From the IMG/VR virus record IMGVR_UViG_3300022848_000777, positions 62,001-126,000 of that record: a stretch of DNA of 64,000 bases; one strand, given 5' to 3'. The translations under genes and the position numbers were made by a program. Origin of the DNA: a virus. Below, one piece after another: positions 53,645 to 60,654 of this stretch (position 1 is the stretch's first letter; the number at the start of each line of letters is the position of its first letter). Below the pieces are notes generated by a model. That model had not been told where the DNA came from. It did not search any database and saw only the letters and a program-made list of their open reading frames with translations.

Positions 53645-54125
53645 TGTATAGAAGTCGGCAGCGAATCGACTAATACATTACAGACATTCTTGTACGTCCA
53701 ATAGCCTTTGTGCTGTATCGCTCGGAATGTTTAATTGAAAGCCGCTAGAGAGGGTTCTTAGAAAGCGGCACGGGTTTGCGAAAGGAACGCCCACTAAGAA
53801 GGTTTATTACACAACCTATAGAGTTCTGAGCATCGGATTGTAATTAAACGAAGCACCTAATAACGAAGGCTCAATGAAGGTTAAGCATATCGTTTAAAGG
53901 TATCGCCCTACGTAGTTTCGCAACGAACTTCTTAGGGATTGCTATACCTTTAACTCAGGTCTAAATCAGGTATAGCATAGTATTTAAAGTGTACACTAAC
54001 TAGTTTTTCTTTAGATTGGGTGGTAATTGTAAAAAATTACAACAATAAACTTGTGTAGTATAATTTAATTGATTACATTGGTCAAAGATAAGGGGGAAAC
54101 TTAACCCAATAGTGAATTAAATTAA
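53645..54125 (+). ncRNA. Candidate large structured RNA in the cassette array
   Basis: About 480 nt without a credible ORF, behind a good promoter. Helices seen: GCCGCT/AGCGGC (53741/53764), a loop-to-3' pseudoknot TTCTTAG/CTAAGAA (53755/53794), a long-range GTTTAATT/AATTAAAC (53729/53842), a 10-bp stem (53894-53903 with 53944-53953) extended by CCCTA/TAGGG, an alternative GCTATACC/GGTATAGC (53941/53969) that excludes that stem, TAATTTAATT/AATTAAATTA (54061/54115) and ATTGGG/CCCAAT (54015/54105). It ends where the attC at 54126 starts. No tmRNA, RNase P or group I hallmark was seen. Confidence 0.6.
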
Positions 54126-54193
54126 ATAAAACGGTTTGGCTATGATGTCGGTTTTTATTTTTCTTAAAAACTGCATTATAGGTGGTGTTATAC
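54126..54193 (+). other. attC-like site A
   Basis: R'' ATAAAAC, L'' GTTTGGCTATG, long imperfect hairpin, R' GTTATAC (54187-54193). Exchange point 54187/54188. Confidence 0.75.
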
Positions 54194-54242
54194 CCTGTTT
54201 TTGAGCGTTGGATAAAATAATTTACAGAAAAGTGTATTTTTA

Positions 54243-54274
54243 TTTGGTGGTTAATACAGAATGCTGTATATTTG
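54243..54274 (+). promoter_or_regulatory. Cassette-borne promoter
   Basis: TTTG 54243-54246, 20-bp spacer, TATATTTG 54267-54274, a perfect Bacteroidota consensus inside the cassette that starts at 54188. Confidence 0.8.
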
Positions 54275-54302
54275 TAGTATAATAATTAAAACAAAAGAAA
54301 TT

Positions 54303-54500
54303 ATGACAACCCAAGAAATGAACAACAAGGTAATAGTAAGAGCAAAAGAACTTTTAACAATACCACAAGTGCAAAAAGAATACCAATCAAAAGAAAATGA
54401 AGCAGAAGCAAAAGATTGGATTTTACACCAAGCACTAATAACTCTTATGTATTCTCACGAAGAAAGAATGGAGATGCTAAAGAAAAAACAAGCAGCATAA
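54303..54500 (+). CDS. Cassette-borne small protein (first of pair)
   Basis: 65 residues from ATG 54303, helical and charged. Shares one base with the next gene (TAATG). The two-gene cassette with its own promoter recalls toxin-antitoxin cassettes, but neither protein is recognised as such. Confidence 0.6.
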   Translation: MTTQEMNNKVIVRAKELLTIPQVQKEYQSKENEAEAKDWILHQALITLMYSHEERMEMLKKKQAA

Positions 54501-54658
54501 TGAGCAAAGACCTAATAAAATGGAGTGAACTGAGCCGCAAATTAAGCGGTTCAGACAACTCTATACGACATAATAAAATACCTAAAAAGTATGAACGCAA
54601 AGTAAATCGTTTACTGTGGATTCTCGATTTGTGGGAGCGTTGGGCAAATAGGGTATAA
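54500..54658 (+). CDS. Cassette-borne small basic protein (second of pair)
   Basis: 52 residues. IKWSELSRKLSGSDNSIRHN and KKYERKVNRLLWILDLWERW suggest a small helix-turn-helix-like DNA-binding fold. The stop TAA lies within the R'' box (GTATAAC 54653-54659) of the following attC, as is usual for cassettes. Confidence 0.6.
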   Translation: MSKDLIKWSELSRKLSGSDNSIRHNKIPKKYERKVNRLLWILDLWERWANRV

Positions 54659-54747
54659 CGTTTAGTATATGGTTTTGTAAGCCATAGCAGAAATTTACAA
54701 TTGAAAAAGAATATTAATTGGCTTATAAACTATATACAGTGTTATAG
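54653..54747 (+). other. attC-like site B
   Basis: R'' GTATAAC, R' GTTATAG (54741-54747). Inner arms GTAAGCC/GGCTTAT and TATATGG/CTATATA pair. Exchange point 54741/54742. Confidence 0.75.
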
Positions 54748-54777
54748 TGAGTTTTTAAGTCATAAAATAACACAATA

Positions 54778-54936
54778 ATGAAAACACATAAAGTAATTGA
54801 CGTAACAACAATAAATGAAAACTCCTTATTTTACGGAACGATAGGGGAGTGTTATGAATGGAAAGTTGAGCAAGGATTTGGGTACAAAGTATTGCCATTA
54901 TCAAAAGAGGAGAAATCTTTAGCTAATTCACTATAA
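54778..54936 (+). CDS. Cassette-borne small protein
   Basis: 52 residues from ATG 54778. HKVIDVTTINENSLFYGTIG and GECYEWKVEQGFGYKVLPLS suggest a small beta-rich protein. The cassette's first nine bases (54742-54750) are the reverse complement of 54928-54936; the stop sits in the R'' box. Function unknown. Confidence 0.65.
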   Translation: MKTHKVIDVTTINENSLFYGTIGECYEWKVEQGFGYKVLPLSKEEKSLANSL

Positions 54937-55002
54937 CGTTTGGCTATGTGTGGAAACTATATCTTAATTATTGCTAATGCTAAGTATAAAACCAGTAACG
55001 AC
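54931..55002 (+). other. Degenerate attC-like site C
   Basis: R'' CTATAAC and GTTTGGCTATG are intact; the right side reads ATAAAACCAGTAACGA, where the GTT box is corrupted (GTAACGA). Confidence 0.45.
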
Positions 55003-55278
55003 ATGAAGGAAAAAATTGATGAATTAATGGATAGGTTTGATGAAGGGAATATGTGTATAGATGACTTACACGGTGAGTTATTGGATTTATACAATGTTAC
55101 CCCTCGTTTTTTTGTGGCTTTGGTGTACCAAAATGTAGGGGCTACAATGTTAAGAACCTTAGTTACAAAATGTGACAACAAAGATGAGGCGTTAGGCAAA
55201 GCCATAAAATACTTTGCAGAAGAAACAAAAGGTTATGGCTTAGTAATGAAAACAGTTACTTCTCCAAATGGGGGGTAA
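55003..55278 (+). CDS. Hypothetical protein in cassette region
   Basis: 91 residues from ATG 55003; earlier in-frame starts lie in the attC-like site. Helical start, then FFVALVYQNVGATMLRTLVTK. Not recognised. Confidence 0.55.
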   Translation: MKEKIDELMDRFDEGNMCIDDLHGELLDLYNVTPRFFVALVYQNVGATMLRTLVTKCDNKDEALGKAIKYFAEETKGYGLVMKTVTSPNGG

Positions 55279-55364
55279 TGGTTTGGCTATGAATTGAAGC
55301 CAAGTAAAAATGTTCAATTCAATTACAAATCTTCATAGGCTTTTATTTATAGTCTGTGTTATAA
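55274..55364 (+). other. attC-like site D
   Basis: R'' GGTAATG (AATG instead of AAC), GTTTGGCTATG, arms TTGAAGCC/AGGCTTTT, R' GTTATAA (55358-55364). Exchange point 55358/55359. Confidence 0.7.
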
Positions 55365-55375
55365 AACGTTTTATT

Positions 55376-55597
55376 ATGATTGCAAAAATTAAAAAGGACT
55401 TAAAAAATAAAGGGTACAAGACACCTAAAGTAAAGTACAATAGATTGAATACTCATTCAATTTCTTATGAAGTTGCACTGAATGAAGCAGACAAATCAAG
55501 TGCTTGGGACGGACATTATTTTGTAGGAGAAGAGGGAACAGGAAATTCCAAAGAAGCAATGATTGAGGATTGGAACTCTTTTGTAAATGATTTATAA
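55376..55597 (+). CDS. Cassette-borne small protein
   Basis: 73 residues from ATG 55376. Basic N-terminal half, then a DKSSAWDGHYFVGEEGTG loop and helix. Cassette ends 55359-55365 and 55591-55597 are complementary over 7 bp; the stop lies in the R'' box TTATAAC. Not recognised. Confidence 0.6.
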   Translation: MIAKIKKDLKNKGYKTPKVKYNRLNTHSISYEVALNEADKSSAWDGHYFVGEEGTGNSKEAMIEDWNSFVNDL

Positions 55598-55620
55598 CGT
55601 TTAGGCTAAAAACAGTAAAG

Positions 55621-55941
55621 ATGAAGAACGAAATAAAAAACTTGATATATAAACACTTTGAACCTAAAGATGTGGGAATGGGAATTATAAATTGTATACA
55701 CGAAGATAAAGACGTTGATAAATTAGCAGAAAGCTTAGTTGATTTATTTTCTATACCCGTTGTTAGTAATTGGGTTGCGATCGAAAGTGATGAAAAACCC
55801 AAAAGATTTACAGAAGTTATGGTTAAGTACACAAACGGAATAACGGCAATTGCCGTGTTTGATGGTGATGGGCGGTTTTATATCGAAAAAGATGACAGGG
55901 ATATAACAGATATAGTTTTTGAATGGCATAATCTACCATAA
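55621..55941 (+). CDS. Hypothetical protein in cassette region
   Basis: 106 residues. The C-terminal WVAIESDEKPKRFTEVMVKY and GDGRFYIEK...EWHNLP pattern is that of the DUF551-like segment (W.p....P...V.... Y.......H W.pLP) common in phage and mobile-element proteins. Function unknown. Confidence 0.6.
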   Translation: MKNEIKNLIYKHFEPKDVGMGIINCIHEDKDVDKLAESLVDLFSIPVVSNWVAIESDEKPKRFTEVMVKYTNGITAIAVFDGDGRFYIEKDDRDITDIVFEWHNLP

Positions 55942-55946
55942 TTACG

Positions 55947-55970
55947 GGTAATGGTTAAACTATGTTATAG
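55947..55970 (+). other. Collapsed attC-like site F
   Basis: R'' GGTAATG, GTTAAACTATG and R' GTTATAG abut directly; the variable middle and left-over right arm are deleted. Confidence 0.4.
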
Positions 55971-56000
55971 GAATAATTTTACGGATTAAAAACTAAAACA

Positions 56001-56069
56001 ATGGAAAGACTAATGATGATAATAGCAACACTTTGGCAGGAATTAAAAAAAGATTGGAAACGTTGGTAG
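56001..56069 (+). CDS. Possible 22-residue peptide
   Basis: ATG 56001 to TAG 56069, helical and Trp/Lys-rich (TLWQELKKDWKRW). Preceded by the ACGGATTAAAAACTAAAA leader found before other cassette genes. Its end overlaps the next promoter. Weak. Confidence 0.3.
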   Translation: MERLMMIIATLWQELKKDWKRW

Positions 56070-56131
56070 CGTATGGGTTTATCCGTATATTACCTCTATA
56101 ATGATTGATAACCACCTAACAATAAAAATAT
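56062..56131 (+). promoter_or_regulatory. Promoter with type 2 leader
   Basis: GTTG 56062-56065, 20-bp spacer, TATATTAC 56086-56093; leader TAATGATTGATAACCACC as at 22900. Marks a return to phage-style regulation. Confidence 0.65.
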
Positions 56132-56275
56132 ATGGATTTTAGAGTAGAATATAGACATAGAGGAATACTTGAATATGTACATTTATCTAGCTGTGAAAAT
56201 ATAATGGATGCACTGCATAAATTCTATGAAGCACATGGAATAAGCACAGAGATTAATAAAATAGAACGTTGGTAA
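56132..56275 (+). CDS. Hypothetical small protein
   Basis: 47 residues from ATG 56132. Mixed fold, His-rich start. Not recognised. Confidence 0.5.
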   Translation: MDFRVEYRHRGILEYVHLSSCENIMDALHKFYEAHGISTEINKIERW

Positions 56276-56291
56276 AAATTTATTAACAGTG

Positions 56292-56326
56292 AAGGTTGGT
56301 TTATCCAACTTTTTTTTGTATATTAC
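56292..56326 (+). promoter_or_regulatory. Superimposed hairpin terminator and promoter
   Basis: GTTGG/CCAAC hairpin with T8 (56292-56317) lies in the spacer: GTTG 56295-56298, 20 bp, TATATTAC 56319-56326. Confidence 0.65.
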
Positions 56327-56351
56327 AACATAGAAAAAACACAATATCGAT

Positions 56352-56690
56352 ATGAAAGCAGAAATGTACCAAATACTATTTGATGTAGAAAATAAAAACC
56401 TCACATCTGAACAAGCTCAAGTTCAGTTATGTGAGTTATTAAGTTTACTTAATACCGCCCATCTAAATTCCTATGACACTTATTCAGGCGATGCTTTACA
56501 TAAAATCCCGTTTGGACTTTATGAGATATTTTGGAAATCAGGGGGGTCATCCCTTGCAAGTGTTGGTAATATGCACGATGGTGTGAGGTGGATCGCACCT
56601 AGTAACTGGACATCAGCGACTTCACCAACGGGTAGAATGGATAAACACGCAGATTCAATCGAGCGAATGGTTCTTTTGTATGGTACGTAA
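56352..56690 (+). CDS. Hypothetical protein
   Basis: 112 residues, helical N-terminus then a WKSGGSSLASVGNMHDGVRW segment. Stop overlaps the next ATG by one base. Not recognised. Confidence 0.55.
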   Translation: MKAEMYQILFDVENKNLTSEQAQVQLCELLSLLNTAHLNSYDTYSGDALHKIPFGLYEIFWKSGGSSLASVGNMHDGVRWIAPSNWTSATSPTGRMDKHADSIERMVLLYGT

Positions 56691-56824
56691 TGGTAATAGA
56701 TAAAAACAAAGTAATAATAACACAACCAAGAATGTTATGTACGTGTTGCTATACAGAAAACTGCAAAGGTGAGTGCTGGATAACAATTAGATTTTATAGA
56801 TGGATAATGCGGGTATTAAATTAA
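56690..56824 (+). CDS. Small Cys-rich protein
   Basis: 44 residues from ATG 56690. CTCCYTENCKGEC holds five Cys and may bind zinc. Translationally coupled to the preceding gene. Confidence 0.5.
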   Translation: MVIDKNKVIITQPRMLCTCCYTENCKGECWITIRFYRWIMRVLN

Positions 56825-56834
56825 AATATATAAA

Positions 56835-56999
56835 ATGGAATTAGAAGAACAACTTCAAATAGTAAAGGAATTACTTGAAGCAACACAAGAACTTCAGGGA
56901 GAGTACCAAGATGGTTGGGATAACAGTATTGAAGGGGGTGAAAGGCTTTTGGAGTACCTACAACACAAATTTGATTATGAAAACAATTGTTTAACATGA
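56835..56999 (+). CDS. Small helical protein
   Basis: 54 residues from ATG 56835, acidic, coiled-coil-like (EEQLQIVKELLEATQELQ). Overlaps the next gene by 4 bp (ATGA). Not recognised. Confidence 0.5.
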   Translation: MELEEQLQIVKELLEATQELQGEYQDGWDNSIEGGERLLEYLQHKFDYENNCLT

Positions 57000-57190
57000 G
57001 ACACCAAATAGAATTACAAAGATTAGAAGTGTGGGCAAATAAACAAGAGATACTATATGCTTCATGTACTAAATCTAAAAAGAAACTGTACGTTTTAATG
57101 AGTAATAAATTTAAAGTGTATAGTAAAGGTAAATTAGTATATGAAACAATAATCGCATCAGCAGCAGTAGAGGCTTACAACGAACTTTAA
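56996..57190 (+). CDS. Hypothetical small protein
   Basis: 64 residues from ATG 56996 (a TTG three codons earlier is less likely). Helical start then beta strands. Not recognised. Confidence 0.5.
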   Translation: MRHQIELQRLEVWANKQEILYASCTKSKKKLYVLMSNKFKVYSKGKLVYETIIASAAVEAYNEL

Positions 57191-57219
57191 TTATACCCAA
57201 CCCCGCAAAAACCCAAACA

Positions 57220-57408
57220 ATGATAGACATCGACTTAATATCAAACATAGTAATAGGTGGCATAGACCAAGAAGACTTTCCTGACTTCTGCGATTCCTAC
57301 ATAGAATCAGGAACCTACAAAAGCAGAGATCTAACAGATATCGAGTTAGATGAGATAAACGAAGACTCGGCTTTTGTTTACGAGAAAACTATTGAATCTA
57401 TGTATTAG
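57220..57408 (+). CDS. Small acidic protein
   Basis: 62 residues, strongly acidic (NIVIGGIDQEDFPDFCDSY). GGIDxxDxPDFxDSYI is a pattern I have seen in phage small proteins. Followed directly by an attC-like site, so it may be the distal gene of a cassette whose start is lost. Confidence 0.55.
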   Translation: MIDIDLISNIVIGGIDQEDFPDFCDSYIESGTYKSRDLTDIELDEINEDSAFVYEKTIESMY

Positions 57409-57466
57409 CTAATGACTAAACTATGTTTTGGTTGTTTTTACAACTTAAATATAGATTTTGTTAGCA
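57408..57466 (+). other. attC-like site G
   Basis: R'' GCTAATG, ACTAAACTATG, arms GGTTGT/ACAACT, R' GTTAGCA (57460-57466). Exchange point 57460/57461. Confidence 0.75.
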
Positions 57467-57500
57467 TTAGTACGGATTATTAACTAAAAAAATAAATAGA

Positions 57501-57752
57501 ATGAAAAAATTCAACATTAATGATTATATCTATATCCAGATAACAGAATTAGGATGGAAACACTTAGAGAAAACAGTAGGTAGTGAATACATAAAACATT
57601 GTATTAACGCTGACGGGTATAAAAAAGAGATAGATAACGAAACGTGGCATAGACTACAAGCGCATGACGTGTTTAGTTTATTACCTATGGGAACAGGATT
57701 TAATTTATTATACAATCCAAACGTAATGTTTGATGGGGATGCGTTAAAGTAG
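57501..57752 (+). CDS. Cassette-borne small protein
   Basis: 83 residues. Helical start (QITELGWKHLEKTVGSEYIK) then a LQAHDVFSLLPMGTG segment. Cassette ends 57461-57469 and 57756-57764 are perfectly complementary. Shares its 5' leader (TAGTACGGATTATTAA) with the methyltransferase cassette. Function unknown. Confidence 0.65.
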   Translation: MKKFNINDYIYIQITELGWKHLEKTVGSEYIKHCINADGYKKEIDNETWHRLQAHDVFSLLPMGTGFNLLYNPNVMFDGDALK

Positions 57753-57758
57753 TATTAA

Positions 57759-57820
57759 TGCTAACGTTAAGGGTATGGTGTCGTTTGCTTTTCGCAAATG
57801 CACTATAACCAGTGTTGTGC
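57759..57820 (+). other. attC-like site H
   Basis: R'' TGCTAAC, GTTAAGGGTATGG, inner arms GTTTGC/GCAAAT, R' GTTGTGC (57814-57820). Exchange point 57814/57815. Confidence 0.8.
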
Positions 57821-57855
57821 ATAGTACGGATTATTAAAAACTAAAATTAAATAGA

Positions 57856-58599
57856 ATGGAAATAAACAAAATATATAATGAAAATTGCCTTGATACAATG
57901 GCGAAAATGGAAGATAACTTTATTGACTTAATAGTTACATCACCACCTTATTTTAATGCTAAAGAATATTCACAATATGATAGCGTTTCAGAATATATGA
58001 GACAAATGAAAGATATTTTCTTAGAAACTGAAAGGGTGATTAAAGAGGGTAGGATGTGTGTTATAAATATTAGCCCTGTACTTGTTGCTAGGGAAAAAAG
58101 AAGTAAACAAAGCTATAGAATACCATTACCTTATTATTTTGTGCCTATGATGGAGGAAATAGGCTTTGAGTTTTTAGAGGACATTATATGGGAAAAGCCA
58201 GAAGGTGCTGCTGCAAATAGAAACGGTGGTTTTTTTAGGAGTAGAAAACCATTAGCATACAAGCCTAATATAGTTACAGAATATATATTAGTATTTAAGA
58301 AAAAGTCAAATTTATTAATAGATAAGTATTTAAAAAACAATAGCCTTGTTAGTGATGGTTATGAAAGGAGTAATATTTGGAAAATACAACCACAAACGAA
58401 AAGTAAGCGCCCAGCACCTTTCCCTGATGAAATTGCTGACAAATTAATAAAATACTATTCGTATGAAAATGATTTAGTTTATGACCCGTTTATGGGAAGT
58501 GGAACAACTGCAAAGATGGCTAAACTAAATAATAGAGATTTCATAGGTAGTGAAATGGTTGAGGATTACTGTGTAATTGCAAATGAACGATTAAAATAG
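57856..58599 (+). CDS. Cassette-borne DNA methyltransferase (class beta, SPPY)
   Basis: 247 residues. Motif IV TSPPYFN at about residue 34 precedes motif I DPFMGSGTTAK (about 208), the beta-class order; SPPY is typical of N4-cytosine (or N6-adenine) enzymes. A target-recognition segment lies between. No restriction partner is present. Cassette ends 57815-57823 and 58603-58611 are perfectly complementary. It may protect phage DNA or act as a passenger. Confidence 0.85.
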   Translation: MEINKIYNENCLDTMAKMEDNFIDLIVTSPPYFNAKEYSQYDSVSEYMRQMKDIFLETERVIKEGRMCVINISPVLVAREKRSKQSYRIPLPYYFVPMMEEIGFEFLEDIIWEKPEGAAANRNGGFFRSRKPLAYKPNIVTEYILVFKKKSNLLIDKYLKNNSLVSDGYERSNIWKIQPQTKSKRPAPFPDEIADKLIKYYSYENDLVYDPFMGSGTTAKMAKLNNRDFIGSEMVEDYCVIANERLK

Positions 58600-58605
58600 T
58601 ATTAT

Positions 58606-58658
58606 GCACAACACAAGGCTAAACTGTCGTTTTCAATACAGTTTAGTTAATGTTATCT
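58606..58658 (+). other. attC-like site I
   Basis: R'' GCACAAC, perfect 9-bp arm CTAAACTGT/ACAGTTTAG (58619-58627, 58638-58646), R' GTTATCT (58652-58658). Exchange point 58652/58653. Confidence 0.7.
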
Positions 58659-58683
58659 TTTGTTAATAAGTAAACTAAAAATT

Positions 58684-59040
58684 ATGAAAACAATTAATTT
58701 ATTTGGCAAAGAAATGCCAATTGAGAAAGAATACGAAGCAGCAGTTTGTGTATGGGAAACGATTGGTTCAAGTATTGATGATTATGAAGATGTTAAAATA
58801 AAACTAGGACAGAAAATATATAATATTAAAATATTGGAAACTGGTAGTATTATTTTTACAACATCACCAGATAGTAAAATTAATATGGTGACAATGTTTC
58901 CTCAAATGTTTGGATTTCCAAGCGATGAGCAACTAATTGAAGTTAAAAATTTAGAAGATATTATAAGCAAATCACATGATAAAATAAATGATATTTATAA
59001 TAGTATTGAACGAACTGGTTATACTGATATACCGTTTTAA
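58684..59040 (+). CDS. Hypothetical cassette-region protein
   Basis: 118 residues from ATG 58684. Mixed fold, NLFGKEMPIEKEY start. Not recognised. The cassette start TTATCTTTTG has no complementary R'' downstream, so the boundary is decayed. Confidence 0.55.
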   Translation: MKTINLFGKEMPIEKEYEAAVCVWETIGSSIDDYEDVKIKLGQKIYNIKILETGSIIFTTSPDSKINMVTMFPQMFGFPSDEQLIEVKNLEDIISKSHDKINDIYNSIERTGYTDIPF

Positions 59041-59051
59041 AACTAAATATT

Positions 59052-59252
59052 ATGAATGAAGATATTATAAAATTAAAAAACTTGATTGAAGAGTATGAAG
59101 AACTTTGTGAAGAATCTGAACAAATGAGCAAAGATTGGGAAAGTGGTTCTGAATGTGAATCGGCAATGGCAGACCCTAGCGACAAATATATGAAGGGTAT
59201 GCAGATTGAAGAAAAGCGCAATGAAATTAAGAGTGTCTTAAATACACTCTAA
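59052..59252 (+). CDS. Small acidic helical protein
   Basis: 66 residues, acidic coiled-coil-like N-terminus (LKNLIEEYEELCEESEQMS). The stop lies in an R''-like CTCTAAC box (59247-59253). Not recognised. Confidence 0.5.
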   Translation: MNEDIIKLKNLIEEYEELCEESEQMSKDWESGSECESAMADPSDKYMKGMQIEEKRNEIKSVLNTL

Positions 59253-59284
59253 CGTTGAGTATAACAATTAAAAATAGATAAATT

Positions 59285-60226
59285 ATGAGTGTAAATTTTT
59301 TAAGTAAGGCTAACAGACAATTAATAATCGACCAATACTCAAGTAATAAACCACGTAAACAAGTTCAAGATGAACTAAGTGTATTTCTTAAAGTAACTCG
59401 TAGAACTATTAGGAGATACGCTAAAGAATTAAACTTAGGAATTAAAGCATCTCAATTAGTAGATGATAAAATTATGGTTTACGATATTGAGACAAGTCGA
59501 ACAGAGGCAACCGTTTGGTGGACTGGTAAACAGTACATAAACCATAAGCAATTAAGAACAGAACCTAAAATGATTAGTGTTGCTTGGAAGTGGCTAGGTC
59601 AAGACGAAGTGCATTATCTAACTTGGGATAAAAACCATTGCGACAAGAAAATGTTAGAATCGTTTTTAAAGCATTATAATAAGGCATCTATGGTAATAGG
59701 TCAGAACAATAATTCATTTGATAATAAGTGGGTTAATACACGTGCAGCAAAGCATAAGTTACGAGTTGATAGATATGTAAAGTCCTTTGATATTTACAGA
59801 ATGGCAAAACGATATTTTAGATTACCAAGTTTCTCAATGGCTTATATGGCTAAGTACTTTGGATTAACATTAAAGCAATCTCACGAAGGTACACATATGT
59901 GGGATATGATTGAGTACGGTAGTAAAGCCGAACAAGCTGAGTACTTAGGTAAAATGGTGGATTATAACAAAGGGGATATTGTAACTACTGAGGAATTGTA
60001 TATGACTTTAAAACCTTATTTTGGTAGTGTAACTAATAATGCAGTTAAGCGAGGTTTACCTAAATGGGCGTGTCCTGTGAGTGGTTGTGTAGAAGTTAGG
60101 TTATTAAAAACTATTTTTACAGAGCAAGGAACAGTACAAAGGATTTTGTTTTGTGATGAGAGCCAACACCAATATAAGGTAAGTAATAAGTCTTATATGG
60201 ATTTCTTACAACGTAAAATGATATAA
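59285..60226 (+). CDS. DnaQ/RNase H-like 3'-5' exonuclease with HTH
   Basis: 313 residues. N-terminal HTH-like part (QLIIDQYSSNKPRKQVQDEL, TRRTIRRYAKEL). From residue 60 VYDIETS gives the first acidic pair, GQNNNSFDNKW the second (Exo II), and VDYNKGDIVTTEELY the last Asp, matching the DnaQ-like/RNase_H_2 fold. Between, DIYRMAKRYFRLPSFSMAYM is conserved in the YprB-type branch. Probably a 3'-5' nuclease; substrate unknown. Followed by a strong terminator. Confidence 0.7.
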   Translation: MSVNFLSKANRQLIIDQYSSNKPRKQVQDELSVFLKVTRRTIRRYAKELNLGIKASQLVDDKIMVYDIETSRTEATVWWTGKQYINHKQLRTEPKMISVAWKWLGQDEVHYLTWDKNHCDKKMLESFLKHYNKASMVIGQNNNSFDNKWVNTRAAKHKLRVDRYVKSFDIYRMAKRYFRLPSFSMAYMAKYFGLTLKQSHEGTHMWDMIEYGSKAEQAEYLGKMVDYNKGDIVTTEELYMTLKPYFGSVTNNAVKRGLPKWACPVSGCVEVRLLKTIFTEQGTVQRILFCDESQHQYKVSNKSYMDFLQRKMI

Positions 60227-60240
60227 AATAATATAGTATT

Positions 60241-60271
60241 AAAACCCGATAATTAACAATATCGGGTTTTT
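60241..60271 (+). terminator. Intrinsic terminator
   Basis: 11-bp perfect stem (60241-60251 with 60260-60270, AAAACCCGATA) and a T run. It closes the cassette-array transcription. Confidence 0.9.
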
Positions 60272-60281
60272 AAATGTTAAA

Positions 60282-60313
60282 TTTGTTTATATGGTTTATT
60301 TGTTGTAAATTTG
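60282..60313 (+). promoter_or_regulatory. Bacteroidota-type promoter
   Basis: TTTG 60282-60285, 20-bp spacer, TAAATTTG 60306-60313, a perfect consensus match. Confidence 0.8.
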
Positions 60314-60348
60314 AGATAAAGAACACAGAACGAATGTGAATAATCAAA

Positions 60349-60639
60349 ATGATGAAGTGGATAAAAATAAATAAAGACACTAAGATAAAACCATATGTTA
60401 AGATAGCATTTTTAACAAACCACATTATGTTTCCAGATAATGCTTATTTTGGAATATATAGTGATGTAACAAAAGAATATCATACTGATGGCAAAACCTT
60501 CGAAAGAGATGAAGTTACTCACTTCTTCTATGTGGAGAAGGTTGGTGTGTTGGACTTGAGTATTATGCAAAAGCAGTTTAATGAAATACTAGATAATCTT
60601 AGCCAAAAAGACATTAAAGATGGGGCTGATGGGGGTTAA
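60349..60639 (+). CDS. Hypothetical small protein
   Basis: 96 residues, beta-rich with HFFYVEKVG; not recognised. First gene after the terminator/promoter pair. Confidence 0.55.
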   Translation: MMKWIKINKDTKIKPYVKIAFLTNHIMFPDNAYFGIYSDVTKEYHTDGKTFERDEVTHFFYVEKVGVLDLSIMQKQFNEILDNLSQKDIKDGADGG

Positions 60640-60654
60640 TAAAACTAATTAATT

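Larger units (their letters stand above)
51461..59260 (+). mobile_element. Integron-type gene-cassette array without integrase (CALIN-like)
   Basis: Small same-strand ORFs are followed by AAC-ending R'' boxes and, in several cases, full imperfect palindromes ending in GTT boxes. Terminal complementarity of single cassettes: 51504-51512 with 51674-51682; 54188-54196 with 54650-54658; 54742-54750 with 54928-54936; 55359-55365 with 55591-55597 (7 bp); 57461-57469 with 57756-57764; 57815-57823 with 58603-58611. Base 10 of each cassette is G, opposite T in all the 9-bp cases. R''-type boxes without a clear partner lie at 53103, 53563, 55592 and 59247, so parts are decayed. No integrase gene is seen. 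A block with phage-type promoters (56.06-57.0 kb) interrupts it. Confidence 0.8.

Noticed and set aside
53645-54125. tmRNA, RNase P RNA or group I intron
   Set aside because: No tRNA-like ends, no GAGGAAAGTC-type core and no P7/P3 intron core could be found; only an unnamed structured RNA is supported.
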